A stretch of DNA of 64,000 nucleotides from Tolypothrix brevis GSE-NOS-MK-07-07A (lineage in GTDB: Bacteria > Cyanobacteriota > Cyanobacteriia > Cyanobacteriales > Nostocaceae). This document shows, piece after piece, positions 49,706 to 58,326 of this stretch. Where the stretch lies: positions 1 through 64,000 of the forward strand of contig JAHHIJ010000038.1 in NCBI GenBank assembly GCA_019358985.1. The letters are read 5' to 3'. Each line of letters starts with the position of its first letter. Position 1 is the stretch's first letter. Made by a program: the position numbers and the translations under genes. The notes under the pieces were generated by a model. The model was not told where the DNA came from, searched no databases, and saw only the letters and a list, made by a program, of their open reading frames with translations.

Positions 49706-52700
49706 TGAGCTTTATCCTTTTCCGTATTTGCTATTTCTTGGCCTAACAAGTCTGCGATTTCATCTTGGGATAGCGAGTCCAGAAAAACTGATAGCTCAGT
49801 TCGGGCGTCTGCGTTTTGTAACTTTCCTCTTGACTCATCGTCAAACTCCATCTGCAACACTTCTAAAGCCAGATAATTAACCAATGCTTCTACTGTTGGA
49901 TAATCAAATATTAAAGTTGAGCGTAAAGATTGCCCGAGACTGACATCCAGCCAATTTTTTAAGTCAACCGCCATGAGGGAGTCTATGCCCAAATCAAATA
50001 ATCTTTGACGTGGCAAGATTTGCTCTGGTGAAGTCAAACCCAAAACTTTGGCTACTTGAGAGCTTACATAAGTCGTTAATAGTTCCCGACGCTTATGAGC
50101 AGGAGTAGCTTTTAATTTTTCTAGCAACTCATATCGCAGCTTTGACGGTTGCTGAAATACTTGTACAAAACTCTCGAAAAACAAAGTTGACGATGTCTGC
50201 AACCACTTGCTCCAGTTCATTGGCTGCACTGCCACTTGAGTTGCATTATGTCTAAGTAATTCACTCAGTATTTGTAGTCCTTGTATAGGGAGAATATAAT
50301 CCAAACCCCGATCCACTATTTGCTCTTGGTTTTTATCTCCCAGTGCTGCTGCCATACCTAGCTTTGCCCATGGTCCCCAGTTAATACTGAGTCCAGGTAA
50401 ACCTAAGGCCCGACGGTGATGAACGAGAGCGTCCATGAAGGCATTGGCGGCTGCATAGTTTCCTTGACCTAATGAACCGAATAATGAGGCAATTGATGAG
50501 AAACAAACGAAAAAGTCCAGTGGCAAGTCCTGTGTTAATGTATGCAGATTCCATACTCCTTCCACTTTCGGAGCCATTACCCGCTGGAAACGTTCCCAGT
50601 TTTGTTGCAATAGTATTCCATCATCTAGAATACCCGCAGCATGTACGACTCCTCGCAAAAGAGGCATTGATACTTTCACCGTCTCCAACAAACTGGCTAC
50701 ATCTTGAAAATGAGAGACATCGGTTTTGACAACTAAAACTTTAATCCCAGCATTCTCGAATTGGCTAATAACTTTTTGTGCTATGTTTGAGGCGTCATGA
50801 CGTCCGGTTAGCACTAGGTGGCGTGCTCCTTGCTCTACTAACCACTGTGCTACCTGAAGTCCTAGTGCTCCTAACCCTCCGGTAATCAAGTAACTACTTT
50901 CTTTTTGAATAAAAACTTTTTCAGTGATATAAGTATTTTGTGTTAAAACTTCTCTGTCAAGGTGCTTAGTATTGGTAATATAGTGCTGGGAAGGTTGATT
51001 TGCAGAAACTTGATCGTCATAGTGCGTACGTTGCAATCTAGCTACATAACGGGTTCCCTGACGATAGGCAATTTGATTTTCTTGATCAGGAGACCACACT
51101 TGTGTGAATATTGCTTGAGCTTCATCTGTCGTCTCTCCCAATGGATCTAAGTCCAGGCGCATACAGTGAAGGTCGGAATGTTCCAGATCAATGACTCGAC
51201 CTAGTCCCCATAAAGGAGCTTGTTGCACTTGTAAGGGTGTTGACGTACCCACTGGTTGAGAGCCTTTAGTTATCAGAGATAGATGAGGCAAAGAAGACCA
51301 TCCAGCTTGTACTAATGCCTGAATTATATGCAGTACACTGCCACAGCCCAAAACTTGCGTTTTTTGTAAAACACTAGGGGAAGATACTTCATCTAATGTC
51401 TTTTCCAAACTCCACAAATGGACTATTCCCCGGCAAGGAGGTTGATTATCCCTGAGCATTTCTGAGAATAAATCTTGGAAATCATTTAGATTCGACGGGT
51501 TGAGGTAGTAATGTTCGAGAGAAAAATTTTCATAAGCTTGACCGGGAAAGATTAATAGACAACGATCACCACGCTCTTTAAAAAGTTGAGCTAGCTTAAC
51601 TCCGATGCCTCCAGCATCAGCAAAGATTAACCAGCTACCAGGTTTTTCTAAGAAAAAAGGTTGTGGATTTTCTTCATAAACCTTGGGTTGCCAAGTAATT
51701 CTATACAGCCAGGTTTCTAAATCTTTTTGAGTATTCCCCAACAACTCACGACTGGTTTTCTTTAAAGAAAGCTGCTCTACTTGAGCTACAATGGCTCCAG
51801 TTTCATCATATATATATATATTGGCTGTGAGAGTTTGCTGATTTGATTCCTGGATTGGATGCAACTGAACATAACTCCACAAGTTTATTCCAAAACTGCA
51901 GTAAATCCTCAGACGCTCTAAACCCGATAGCAAATAGGTTTCTGATTTAAGCGAGTCAGGAAAAGCCGCCATAACAACTTGAAAGCAAGCATCGAGTAGT
52001 ACTGGATGAAGCTTATACTCTCCTGCCTCTAAAAATAATGCTTCTGGTATCCGAATCTTGCCTAAGGCTTCTCCTGTTAGCTGGATTTCTTTCTTTACTA
52101 AAGGCATTTTCCATAGACATTCCAGAGCTTGAAAGGTAGCTCCATAGTTAATTGAGCGTTCTTGACACTGTTGATAATAGTCTGAAACCAAGATTTTTTG
52201 AGAGCATCTTGCTTCCAAAGCAGCCAAGTTAGTATGAGACTTTTGTTGGTCTTTTTCCTCCACAAGGACTTTACCAGTAGCATGAAGCGTCCAAGATGGC
52301 TCTGAGTCATTTTTATCCCATTGGTTGAGACTAAAAATTTGGAAGAAATACTTTGAAGCTTCTTGAAAAGTCAAAATTAATTGGATTGTCTTGGCTTCTT
52401 TTTCTGGCAGAATTAAAGCGTGAAGGATGAGAACTTCCGCTACCACCAAATTGTCAGATTGTAAAACGGTAACTCCAGCAGAATAGGCCATCTCTAAGTA
52501 ACCAGTAGCTGGAAAAGTCGCTTTCTCATAAACATGTTTATCGCCCAAAAAAGCTGGGACTTTTTGACGGATTTGTGACTCGAAACAAATTTGCTGAGAA
52601 CCTGCTTGATATAGCCGTTGACCAACTAATGGGTGAAATCTTCCATCATTTTTGGTAAGGAATCCTGGTTTTTGACTAACAGTGTCAGTCGCTTCAATCC

Positions 52701-55326
52701 AATAACGCTGTCGTTGCCAGGTGTATGTTGGTAGGGGAAGATGCCGTCGGTGATAATCTCGATCAAAGCTTGACCAATCGACTTTTACGCCACTAATATA
52801 CAACTCCCCCAAACTTTGTAGTAGCTGTTGCCAATCATCTTTTCCCGGACGCATACTGGGCAACCAAAAGTGTTCAACTTCAGAATCTGACAGGCTGCGT
52901 CCCATACCTAACAATGTTGGCTTTGGTCCAATTTCTATAAATACTTGATAGCCTTCCCGAGCAAGGGTTTCCATCCCAGCGGCAAATCTAACTGGTTGCC
53001 GTACATGGTGACACCAATATTCAGGAGTGACTATTTCCGTTTTATCTAAGCCACCAGTAACATTAGAGATTACGTTGATTTTTGGGGATGAGAAGGTGAT
53101 TTCTGAAGCCACTTTTTCAAAAGCCGCCAACATTGGCTCCATTAAAGGAGAGTGGAAGGCATGGGAAACATTTAACTGTCGGGTTTTGATTCCTTCTGCT
53201 TTTAAGGCAGCAATAAAGACCTCTACTGTCCCGCACTTTCCGGAAATCACAATGTTCTCTGGTCCGTTAATGGCGGCGATCGCCACTTCTTGAGAGTATG
53301 GTTGAATGGCGGCTACTACCTGTGCCTCAGGGGCAAACACTGCTACCATCATACCATTTTTAGGTAAGGCTTCCATGAGCTGTGCTCGCTGAACAATCAG
53401 CTTTAAGCCATCTTCTAAACTGAATACCCCGCTAACACAGGCAGCGACATATTCACCTACACTATGACCCATAACGACATCCGGAACTATACCCCAAGAC
53501 TTCCATAGTTCAGCTAAGGCATACTCAAGGGCAAATAATGCTGGTTGGGTGTAAACTGTCTCGTGTAGAGGCGAACTCATCCCAAGTTCAGGATACAGAA
53601 CTGAGAGCAGCGACTGTTCGAGATCAGGACTCAAAATGCGATCGCAAAGGTCAATAGTTCGTCGGAACGTAGGTTGAGTTTCGTAGAGTTGGCGTCCCAT
53701 ATTCACGTACTGAGAACCTTGACCGGTAAAGAGGAAGGCTATCTTAGGTGAATTTCGACTCTGCACAATTCCACTTACTAGTTTGGGAGCATTTTCCCCC
53801 GTTGCAAAAGTACCAAGTGCTCCTTGTAACTGCACATTAGATTCAGCTATAACGGCAAGTCGATGAGTAAAATGCGAACGCCCAGTATTTGCAGTAAAGC
53901 AAACATCGGCTAATAATGTTTCTGGGTGAGATTGAAAGTAAGCGTCGTAACTTTGTGCCAACTCCTGTAGTGCCTTCTCACTTTTCGCTGATAGGGTAAG
54001 AATGTGCAGAGGGCGTTCCATGTCACCAGTTACCACATCTACTGTGGGCGCTTCTTCTAAAACTATATGACAATTGGTTCCACCAACGCTAAATCCACTA
54101 ACTCCAGCTAATCGCGGCTCTGTACCAGTAGACCAAGACTGGCACTTAGTCGGGATGCAAAATGGTGTTCCTTCTAGAGAAATATATCGGTTCAGCTGGT
54201 TTAGGTGTAAATGGGGTGGTATTTCCCGATGTTGCAGAGATAATATTACCTTAATTAGACTAGCAACGCCAGCTGCTGACTCCAAATGTCCGACATTAGT
54301 TTTTACAGAACCAATCCAGCAAGGTCGATCTGGAGAACGTCCTTGCATTAATACTGTTTTGAAGGATTCAAATTCAATCGGATCTCCCAAAGAAGTACCA
54401 GTGCCATGAGCTTCAAGGTAACTAATTTGTGCTGGTTGCACAAGAGCGTTTTCCAAGGCTTGGCGGATAACTGCTTGTTGCGAAAGTCCATTGGGAGCGG
54501 TGAACCCATTGCTTAGACCATCTTGGTTAACTGCCGATCCTCTAATAACCGCCAGAATATTGTTTTCATCTTTAAGAGCATCCGAAAAGCGTTTAAGAAC
54601 CAATATCCCACAGCCTTCTCCTCGGACATACCCATTTGCACCAGCATCAAACGTTTTGCAACGGCCATCAGGTGCCATCATGTTTGCTTGAGAAAGAATA
54701 ATGGTTGTGTGTGGAGACAGAATGAGGTTAACTCCTCCTGCTAATGCGAGATGAGACTCTTGATTGTGCAAACTAAGGCATGCAAGATGTATCGCCACTA
54801 GTGAAGCGGAGCAAGCAGTATCCACTGTTATACTTGGTCCGCGCAGATCTAGCAAATAAGACAGACGATTTGCGACAATAGAGTAACTAGTACCAGTACC
54901 GCTGTAAGCATTTAAATGAGCGAGATCTTGGCACATCAGGCGATCGTAGTCGCAGTTACCAACTCCAACAAATACCCCAGTTTGACTGCCAGCTAGCTTG
55001 TCTGACATGATTGCAGAATTTTCTAAAGCTTCCCAAGCCACCTCCAAAACTAGTCTCTGCTGAGGATCCATTTGTTGTGCTTCTCGCGGAGAAATACCAA
55101 AAAAGTTCGCATCAAATTGGTCTACATTTTCTATAAAGCTACCCCAACGGGTACTCATTTTTGTTGGCTTACTTGGTTGTGAATTATAAAACGTGTCAAT
55201 GTCCCATCGTTCTGGTGGCACCTCAGTTATCAAGTCTTTGCCCTCTTTTAACAAATGCCAAAAAGATTCTGGGTCTTTAGCACTGGGAAAACGACACCCC
55301 ATACCAATAATTGCTATAGATTCCAT
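49702..55326 (-). CDS. Type I PKS module 1: KS-AT-DH-KR-ACP
   Basis: 1,874 residues. It starts directly with [14 protein letters not shown], without the N-terminal docking helix found in PKS2-PKS6, as expected for a protein receiving its chain from a free ACP. KS: Cys172, EAHGTGT, KTNVGHLE. AT: Ser622 in GHSVG and HAFHS, malonyl type. The DH reads GDKHVYEKATFPATGY: where the catalytic His is expected (residue 930) there is Lys, with His at 931, while LLDACFQ is kept; activity is doubtful. KR is B-type (ILDDGI, GQGNYAAANAF). ACP GIDSLMAVDLKN. C-terminal tail SLSQDEIADLLGQEIANTEK. It probably makes the first extension of the FAAL-primed acyl chain. Confidence 0.9.
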   Translation of the reverse strand: MESIAIIGMGCRFPSAKDPESFWHLLKEGKDLITEVPPERWDIDTFYNSQPSKPTKMSTRWGSFIENVDQFDANFFGISPREAQQMDPQQRLVLEVAWEALENSAIMSDKLAGSQTGVFVGVGNCDYDRLMCQDLAHLNAYSGTGTSYSIVANRLSYLLDLRGPSITVDTACSASLVAIHLACLSLHNQESHLALAGGVNLILSPHTTIILSQANMMAPDGRCKTFDAGANGYVRGEGCGILVLKRFSDALKDENNILAVIRGSAVNQDGLSNGFTAPNGLSQQAVIRQALENALVQPAQISYLEAHGTGTSLGDPIEFESFKTVLMQGRSPDRPCWIGSVKTNVGHLESAAGVASLIKVILSLQHREIPPHLHLNQLNRYISLEGTPFCIPTKCQSWSTGTEPRLAGVSGFSVGGTNCHIVLEEAPTVDVVTGDMERPLHILTLSAKSEKALQELAQSYDAYFQSHPETLLADVCFTANTGRSHFTHRLAVIAESNVQLQGALGTFATGENAPKLVSGIVQSRNSPKIAFLFTGQGSQYVNMGRQLYETQPTFRRTIDLCDRILSPDLEQSLLSVLYPELGMSSPLHETVYTQPALFALEYALAELWKSWGIVPDVVMGHSVGEYVAACVSGVFSLEDGLKLIVQRAQLMEALPKNGMMVAVFAPEAQVVAAIQPYSQEVAIAAINGPENIVISGKCGTVEVFIAALKAEGIKTRQLNVSHAFHSPLMEPMLAAFEKVASEITFSSPKINVISNVTGGLDKTEIVTPEYWCHHVRQPVRFAAGMETLAREGYQVFIEIGPKPTLLGMGRSLSDSEVEHFWLPSMRPGKDDWQQLLQSLGELYISGVKVDWSSFDRDYHRRHLPLPTYTWQRQRYWIEATDTVSQKPGFLTKNDGRFHPLVGQRLYQAGSQQICFESQIRQKVPAFLGDKHVYEKATFPATGYLEMAYSAGVTVLQSDNLVVAEVLILHALILPEKEAKTIQLILTFQEASKYFFQIFSLNQWDKNDSEPSWTLHATGKVLVEEKDQQKSHTNLAALEARCSQKILVSDYYQQCQERSINYGATFQALECLWKMPLVKKEIQLTGEALGKIRIPEALFLEAGEYKLHPVLLDACFQVVMAAFPDSLKSETYLLSGLERLRIYCSFGINLWSYVQLHPIQESNQQTLTANIYIYDETGAIVAQVEQLSLKKTSRELLGNTQKDLETWLYRITWQPKVYEENPQPFFLEKPGSWLIFADAGGIGVKLAQLFKERGDRCLLIFPGQAYENFSLEHYYLNPSNLNDFQDLFSEMLRDNQPPCRGIVHLWSLEKTLDEVSSPSVLQKTQVLGCGSVLHIIQALVQAGWSSLPHLSLITKGSQPVGTSTPLQVQQAPLWGLGRVIDLEHSDLHCMRLDLDPLGETTDEAQAIFTQVWSPDQENQIAYRQGTRYVARLQRTHYDDQVSANQPSQHYITNTKHLDREVLTQNTYITEKVFIQKESSYLITGGLGALGLQVAQWLVEQGARHLVLTGRHDASNIAQKVISQFENAGIKVLVVKTDVSHFQDVASLLETVKVSMPLLRGVVHAAGILDDGILLQQNWERFQRVMAPKVEGVWNLHTLTQDLPLDFFVCFSSIASLFGSLGQGNYAAANAFMDALVHHRRALGLPGLSINWGPWAKLGMAAALGDKNQEQIVDRGLDYILPIQGLQILSELLRHNATQVAVQPMNWSKWLQTSSTLFFESFVQVFQQPSKLRYELLEKLKATPAHKRRELLTTYVSSQVAKVLGLTSPEQILPRQRLFDLGIDSLMAVDLKNWLDVSLGQSLRSTLIFDYPTVEALVNYLALEVLQMEFDDESRGKLQNADARTELSVFLDSLSQDEIADLLGQEIANTEKDKAQ

Positions 55327-55435
55327 AATAAGCTGCTACAATTTTAATTTACATATATTTCATAGGTAGGAAAAAAAATAATTTATCTCCCCCCTTTTTC
55401 GGATTTCACTAAAACAGCAAGGTAGAAATAGATGC

Positions 55436-55972
55436 TTACAACATAATAGGATTTTCAATCTTTTTACTGATAAAATCAATGGTTTGTTGTACTGTCAAAA
55501 GTACTTCATCTACTACTTTAGTATGAATTTCAATGTTGAAGGCTTCTTCTAGAGCGTTAAATAATTCTAATATGTCTAAAGAATCTGCTTCTAAGTCATT
55601 CACAAAGTTTGATAGAGGGTTGATTTTATTTGCTTCTATTCCTAATTTATCTGCAACAATAACTCGTAATTTTGCCAAAATTTTTAGTTTTTTTAAGCGA
55701 TTGAGTTGAATCGGTTCTTTAACTTCCTCAATTAGCTTACCTATCTCTTTCAAAACTGTTACAATACGCTGGTAACACTGCTCTTCCTCACTATTGAGAA
55801 TACATTCGTGATTTTTTAGCCAGTTTTTACAAATTTGATAACTTTCAAGGTGGACGTTCCAAAACTCCGGTGGTAAATCCTTAAAGTCATGGTTTTTCTC
55901 GCTCCAAACAAGTCCTTCAGGGATGCTCTGCTTTGAATTTATATATTTTAGTGGTTCGATCATATTATTCAC
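55436..55972 (-). CDS. Acyl carrier protein with R-M-enzyme-like N-terminal domain
   Basis: 178 residues. The C-terminal part (about 98-175) is an AcpP-type carrier, with the phosphopantetheine serine at 131 (NDLEADSLDILELFNALEEA). The first 90 residues are not a carrier: LPPEFWNVHLESYQICKNWL, then an acidic link and YQRIVTVLKEIGKLIEEV, resemble the C-terminal segment of many type ISP/Eco57I-like restriction-modification enzymes (consensus PPEVW.F.IGGYQVC.KWLK ... YQ.IV.AL.ET..LM.EI). The gene sits between the halogenase and PKS1, so the carrier probably hands the primed chain to the PKS1 ketosynthase. The role of the N-terminal part is unknown; it may be a protein-docking module. Confidence 0.75.
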   Translation of the reverse strand: MNNMIEPLKYINSKQSIPEGLVWSEKNHDFKDLPPEFWNVHLESYQICKNWLKNHECILNSEEEQCYQRIVTVLKEIGKLIEEVKEPIQLNRLKKLKILAKLRVIVADKLGIEANKINPLSNFVNDLEADSLDILELFNALEEAFNIEIHTKVVDEVLLTVQQTIDFISKKIENPIML

Positions 55973-56165
55973 AGTTTTGCAAATGTAATTACGCTCAATA
56001 GGTACAAAACTCCACCCGCTCTCCCTTTGCCCTGGGGAGGGTGCAAGGTACTATGGTGTACACGCAAGTCGGAAATAGCTCACAAGGAGCGAATTTTAGC
56101 GTCAGTTTTACCCAACCCAAGCCCTCCCCAAAGCAACGGTGAGGGCGCGGACTGTTCGAGATCCT
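55973..56165. other. Intergenic region before the miniature element
   Basis: Contains GC-rich pieces (CCCTGGGGAGGGTGC and GCCCTCCCC) that can pair, and no gene. It separates the ACP gene from the halogenase gene upstream in transcription. Confidence 0.3.
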
Positions 56166-56175
56166 CCTTAACAAG

Positions 56176-56278
56176 CAGGGCTGTTTCATTCCCTAAAAGG
56201 TGTAAAATTACAAGCATCAAAGATTTACCTCTAATGATGTTGACAAACTTTTGTCCTTTGTGGAATGAAACAGCCCTG
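56176..56278. repeat. Miniature transposable element (103 bp) with 10-bp target duplication
   Basis: Perfect 17-bp inverted ends (CAGGGCTGTTTCATTCC on the left, its complement on the right) flanked by direct repeats CCTTAACAAG at 56,166-56,175 and 56,279-56,288. It encodes nothing. The ends should match a DDE-type IS elsewhere in the genome; no such IS is in this window. It separates the halogenase stop (56,294) from the ACP gene. Confidence 0.8.
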
Positions 56279-56293
56279 CCTTAACAAGGGCAA

Positions 56294-57709
56294 TTACGAG
56301 GCTAAATGTTTAGCCAAAGTCTCTATATTAGGGTAATTGTAAAGCAAAGTAGGAGAAAGGTCTCGTTCCAGCCAAGCCCCCAGTTCACCAGTCAGAATTG
56401 CTGAATCAGCTGAGCCTAAAGCGTAGCGCTCAAAAAGAAGAGTGCAATCTACCTTGTGTGATTCCATTTTCAGCAGTTTAGCTACATAAGCGACTAACCA
56501 AGCTTTAATCTCTTCGTCTAAAGGTAGTTTCTTTTGTTGATCTATGGGTGGCAGTTCCGCTATTAGTTGGCTGTACTGTTTCATCGCTTCTGGGCGACTC
56601 GTTCCCTTCAGTTGATGCCATGCTTGCCATTGAATATACTTTCGTGGTTGTAGAATTGGGTCTGGCTCCTCTTGTTGGCAATCCCCTTCCATCGCCTGTT
56701 GGTAGAGACTCTCAATCTCTATTTGTTGCTTGCCTTGGGGCAGTTTAACATGACCAAAGCGTACTAAATTAGCCATGTTATGAAATTCTACTTCTGTATC
56801 GTCTAAATCATTCCATTCTCTGACAATATTAATTCCATAATCATCACATCCCGACACTAAAAAAGAAAAATGCCTTTTTATATTGTGGAAGTTTTCGTCG
56901 ATGAAATCATCTTGCATCCGATGCGGATAAATCTGCACACTGGGACGAACGTAACGTGCGTTAATACCTAATCGGCGTTGAGCGGAGTTATTGCCACGAG
57001 AACAATGCATAACCCTTTCAGTGAAGATAATCACCTGACCCGCCTTAGCTGGTGCTGCTTCCACTGTCCATTCATTTTCATTGAAGTCAAATACTGCTGA
57101 GTATTGTCTTCGCCCTTGCCAAACCATTTTATGGTTTTTCACACCTGCAAACATTCCTTCTTCAGGAGAGACTTGCAATCGCCTAAATTTTTTCTCATGG
57201 GTGCCATTGGCAAAATTCAAGCAACCTTTCTCGATAGTAGCATCATCTATTGCCACCCAGACTGTTAGATTTAAAAAATTTTCATCTTTGGGATAAAGCA
57301 GTGCTGGCTTCTGAGGGTCATAAGCACTAGGATCGTAAGAATTATAAACTTGATGCCACTTGATCTCACCTTCTCCTGGCATTTTGCAAAAGACATTTGT
57401 ATTCCACAACAGGAGATTAGGTTCACCCAGTTGGTTTAACAGGCTAACAAGTTTGGGATTTTTAAAAAAGTTAGCTATTGGTTTGTGGAACAGATGAAGG
57501 TCACGAGATGTGTTGAGGTTCATTATATTGTTGTAGAAGGTCATCATCTGTTGACCTTCTACTTCTTTAACAGAACTATGAGTTTCTAAGCATTGTTTAA
57601 GAGCTTCAAACTCTGAAGGCAAAAATACATCAAGAGGACCAACCCATCCTTTCTGTGCAAAATGCTTTATTTGACCTTCAGTCAACTTAATTTGGTCTTG
57701 AGTCAACAT
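56294..57709 (-). CDS. HctB-like Fe/2OG halogenase - ACBP-like - ACP
   Basis: 471 residues from the ATG at 57,709, chosen because AAAGGG sits about 7 bases upstream and homology begins here; the longer frame to 57,802 runs through a miniature element. Residues 5-300 follow SyrB2 closely: LTEGQIKHFAQKGWVGPLDV, KWHQVYNSYDP, DATIEKGCLNFANGTH and AGQVIIFTERVMHCSRGN. Metal ligands are His119 and His235; the position of the usual carboxylate is Val121 (Ala118 in SyrB2), leaving room for halide. Arg252 should bind 2-oxoglutarate. Residues 330-390 (LYQQAMEGDCQ, YIQWQAWHQLKGTSRPEAMK) resemble acyl-CoA-binding protein. Residues 400-471 are an ACP (Ser436 in LGSADSAIL). This order, next to a FAAL, resembles HctA-HctB of hectochlorin. 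Predicted: chlorination of the ACP-bound fatty acyl chain. Confidence 0.8.
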   Translation of the reverse strand: MLTQDQIKLTEGQIKHFAQKGWVGPLDVFLPSEFEALKQCLETHSSVKEVEGQQMMTFYNNIMNLNTSRDLHLFHKPIANFFKNPKLVSLLNQLGEPNLLLWNTNVFCKMPGEGEIKWHQVYNSYDPSAYDPQKPALLYPKDENFLNLTVWVAIDDATIEKGCLNFANGTHEKKFRRLQVSPEEGMFAGVKNHKMVWQGRRQYSAVFDFNENEWTVEAAPAKAGQVIIFTERVMHCSRGNNSAQRRLGINARYVRPSVQIYPHRMQDDFIDENFHNIKRHFSFLVSGCDDYGINIVREWNDLDDTEVEFHNMANLVRFGHVKLPQGKQQIEIESLYQQAMEGDCQQEEPDPILQPRKYIQWQAWHQLKGTSRPEAMKQYSQLIAELPPIDQQKKLPLDEEIKAWLVAYVAKLLKMESHKVDCTLLFERYALGSADSAILTGELGAWLERDLSPTLLYNYPNIETLAKHLAS

Positions 57710-57736
57710 ATACATACCCTTTCTATTTTTTAATCC

Positions 57737-57900
57737 AGGACTTACGCAACTGGTACAGCGATCGCCTACGAAACTCTTGCCGAGTAGCCAAAAACTAAAC
57801 AAGAAACTAGGACTTACGCATTGAGAAAATAGCCAATAAGTGGATTAAGCACAAGGAAGGAAATTTTCAGGCGATCGCTTGTGCCAGTTGCATAAGTCCT
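57737..57900. repeat. AGGACTTACGCA miniature element (164 bp)
   Basis: Imperfect inverted ends of about 30 bp: AGGACTTACGCAACTGGTAC on the left and the complement of AGGACTTATGCAACTGGCAC on the right, each followed by GCGATCGCC. A further AGGACTTACGCATTGAG sits inside at 57,809. It lies 28 bp upstream of the chosen halogenase start, so it may supply or interrupt the promoter. Confidence 0.7.
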
Positions 57901-58326
57901 GTAATCAACGAATGACTTACATCTCTATCTTTACCTACTCCCCGCTCCTCCCTCCTCTTTCTTGAGAACAAGCACAAAATAAAACTTGAAACCTTTTACG
58001 ACGCAAACAAAGTTGTATTTATTGGAGATAGATTTCAATATTTTTCTGAGTAGGCAAACGTAGAATTTTAGATTTATACTTTATTTTATCATACTATTAA
58101 AAATAAAAAATCATAATTCCTAAATTTCAATTTTTAATAAATTCAGATTTTTTAAAAGGTTGAAGGATAAAGGGCAAGCTGCTTTTGCCTAAATTTGGAA
58201 CTAGCGGCATAATTGTAGTTTAAATAGAGGTATTTTAGTCGCTAAAAATGCAGCAGCTTACAAAAGTTTGCCTACGCCTCATGCCTAACTTTCACAAATA
58301 ATTATTTATTTTCTCCATCTGACTTA
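57901..58326. other. 426-bp spacer upstream of halogenase, downstream of FAAL
   Basis: AT-rich, with no ORF. If the halogenase operon has its own promoter it lies here or in the adjoining miniature element; otherwise it is read through from the FAAL gene. No terminator hairpin with a T-run is obvious on the minus strand. Confidence 0.35.

Noticed and set aside
27470-55000. Many open frames on the plus strand opposite the PKS genes
   Set aside because: They mirror conserved PKS codons on the other strand and show no own family signals.
57710-57802. Upstream start for the halogenase giving a longer N-terminus
   Set aside because: The extra residues come largely from the miniature element and have no homology; the ribosome site and SyrB2 alignment favour 57,709.
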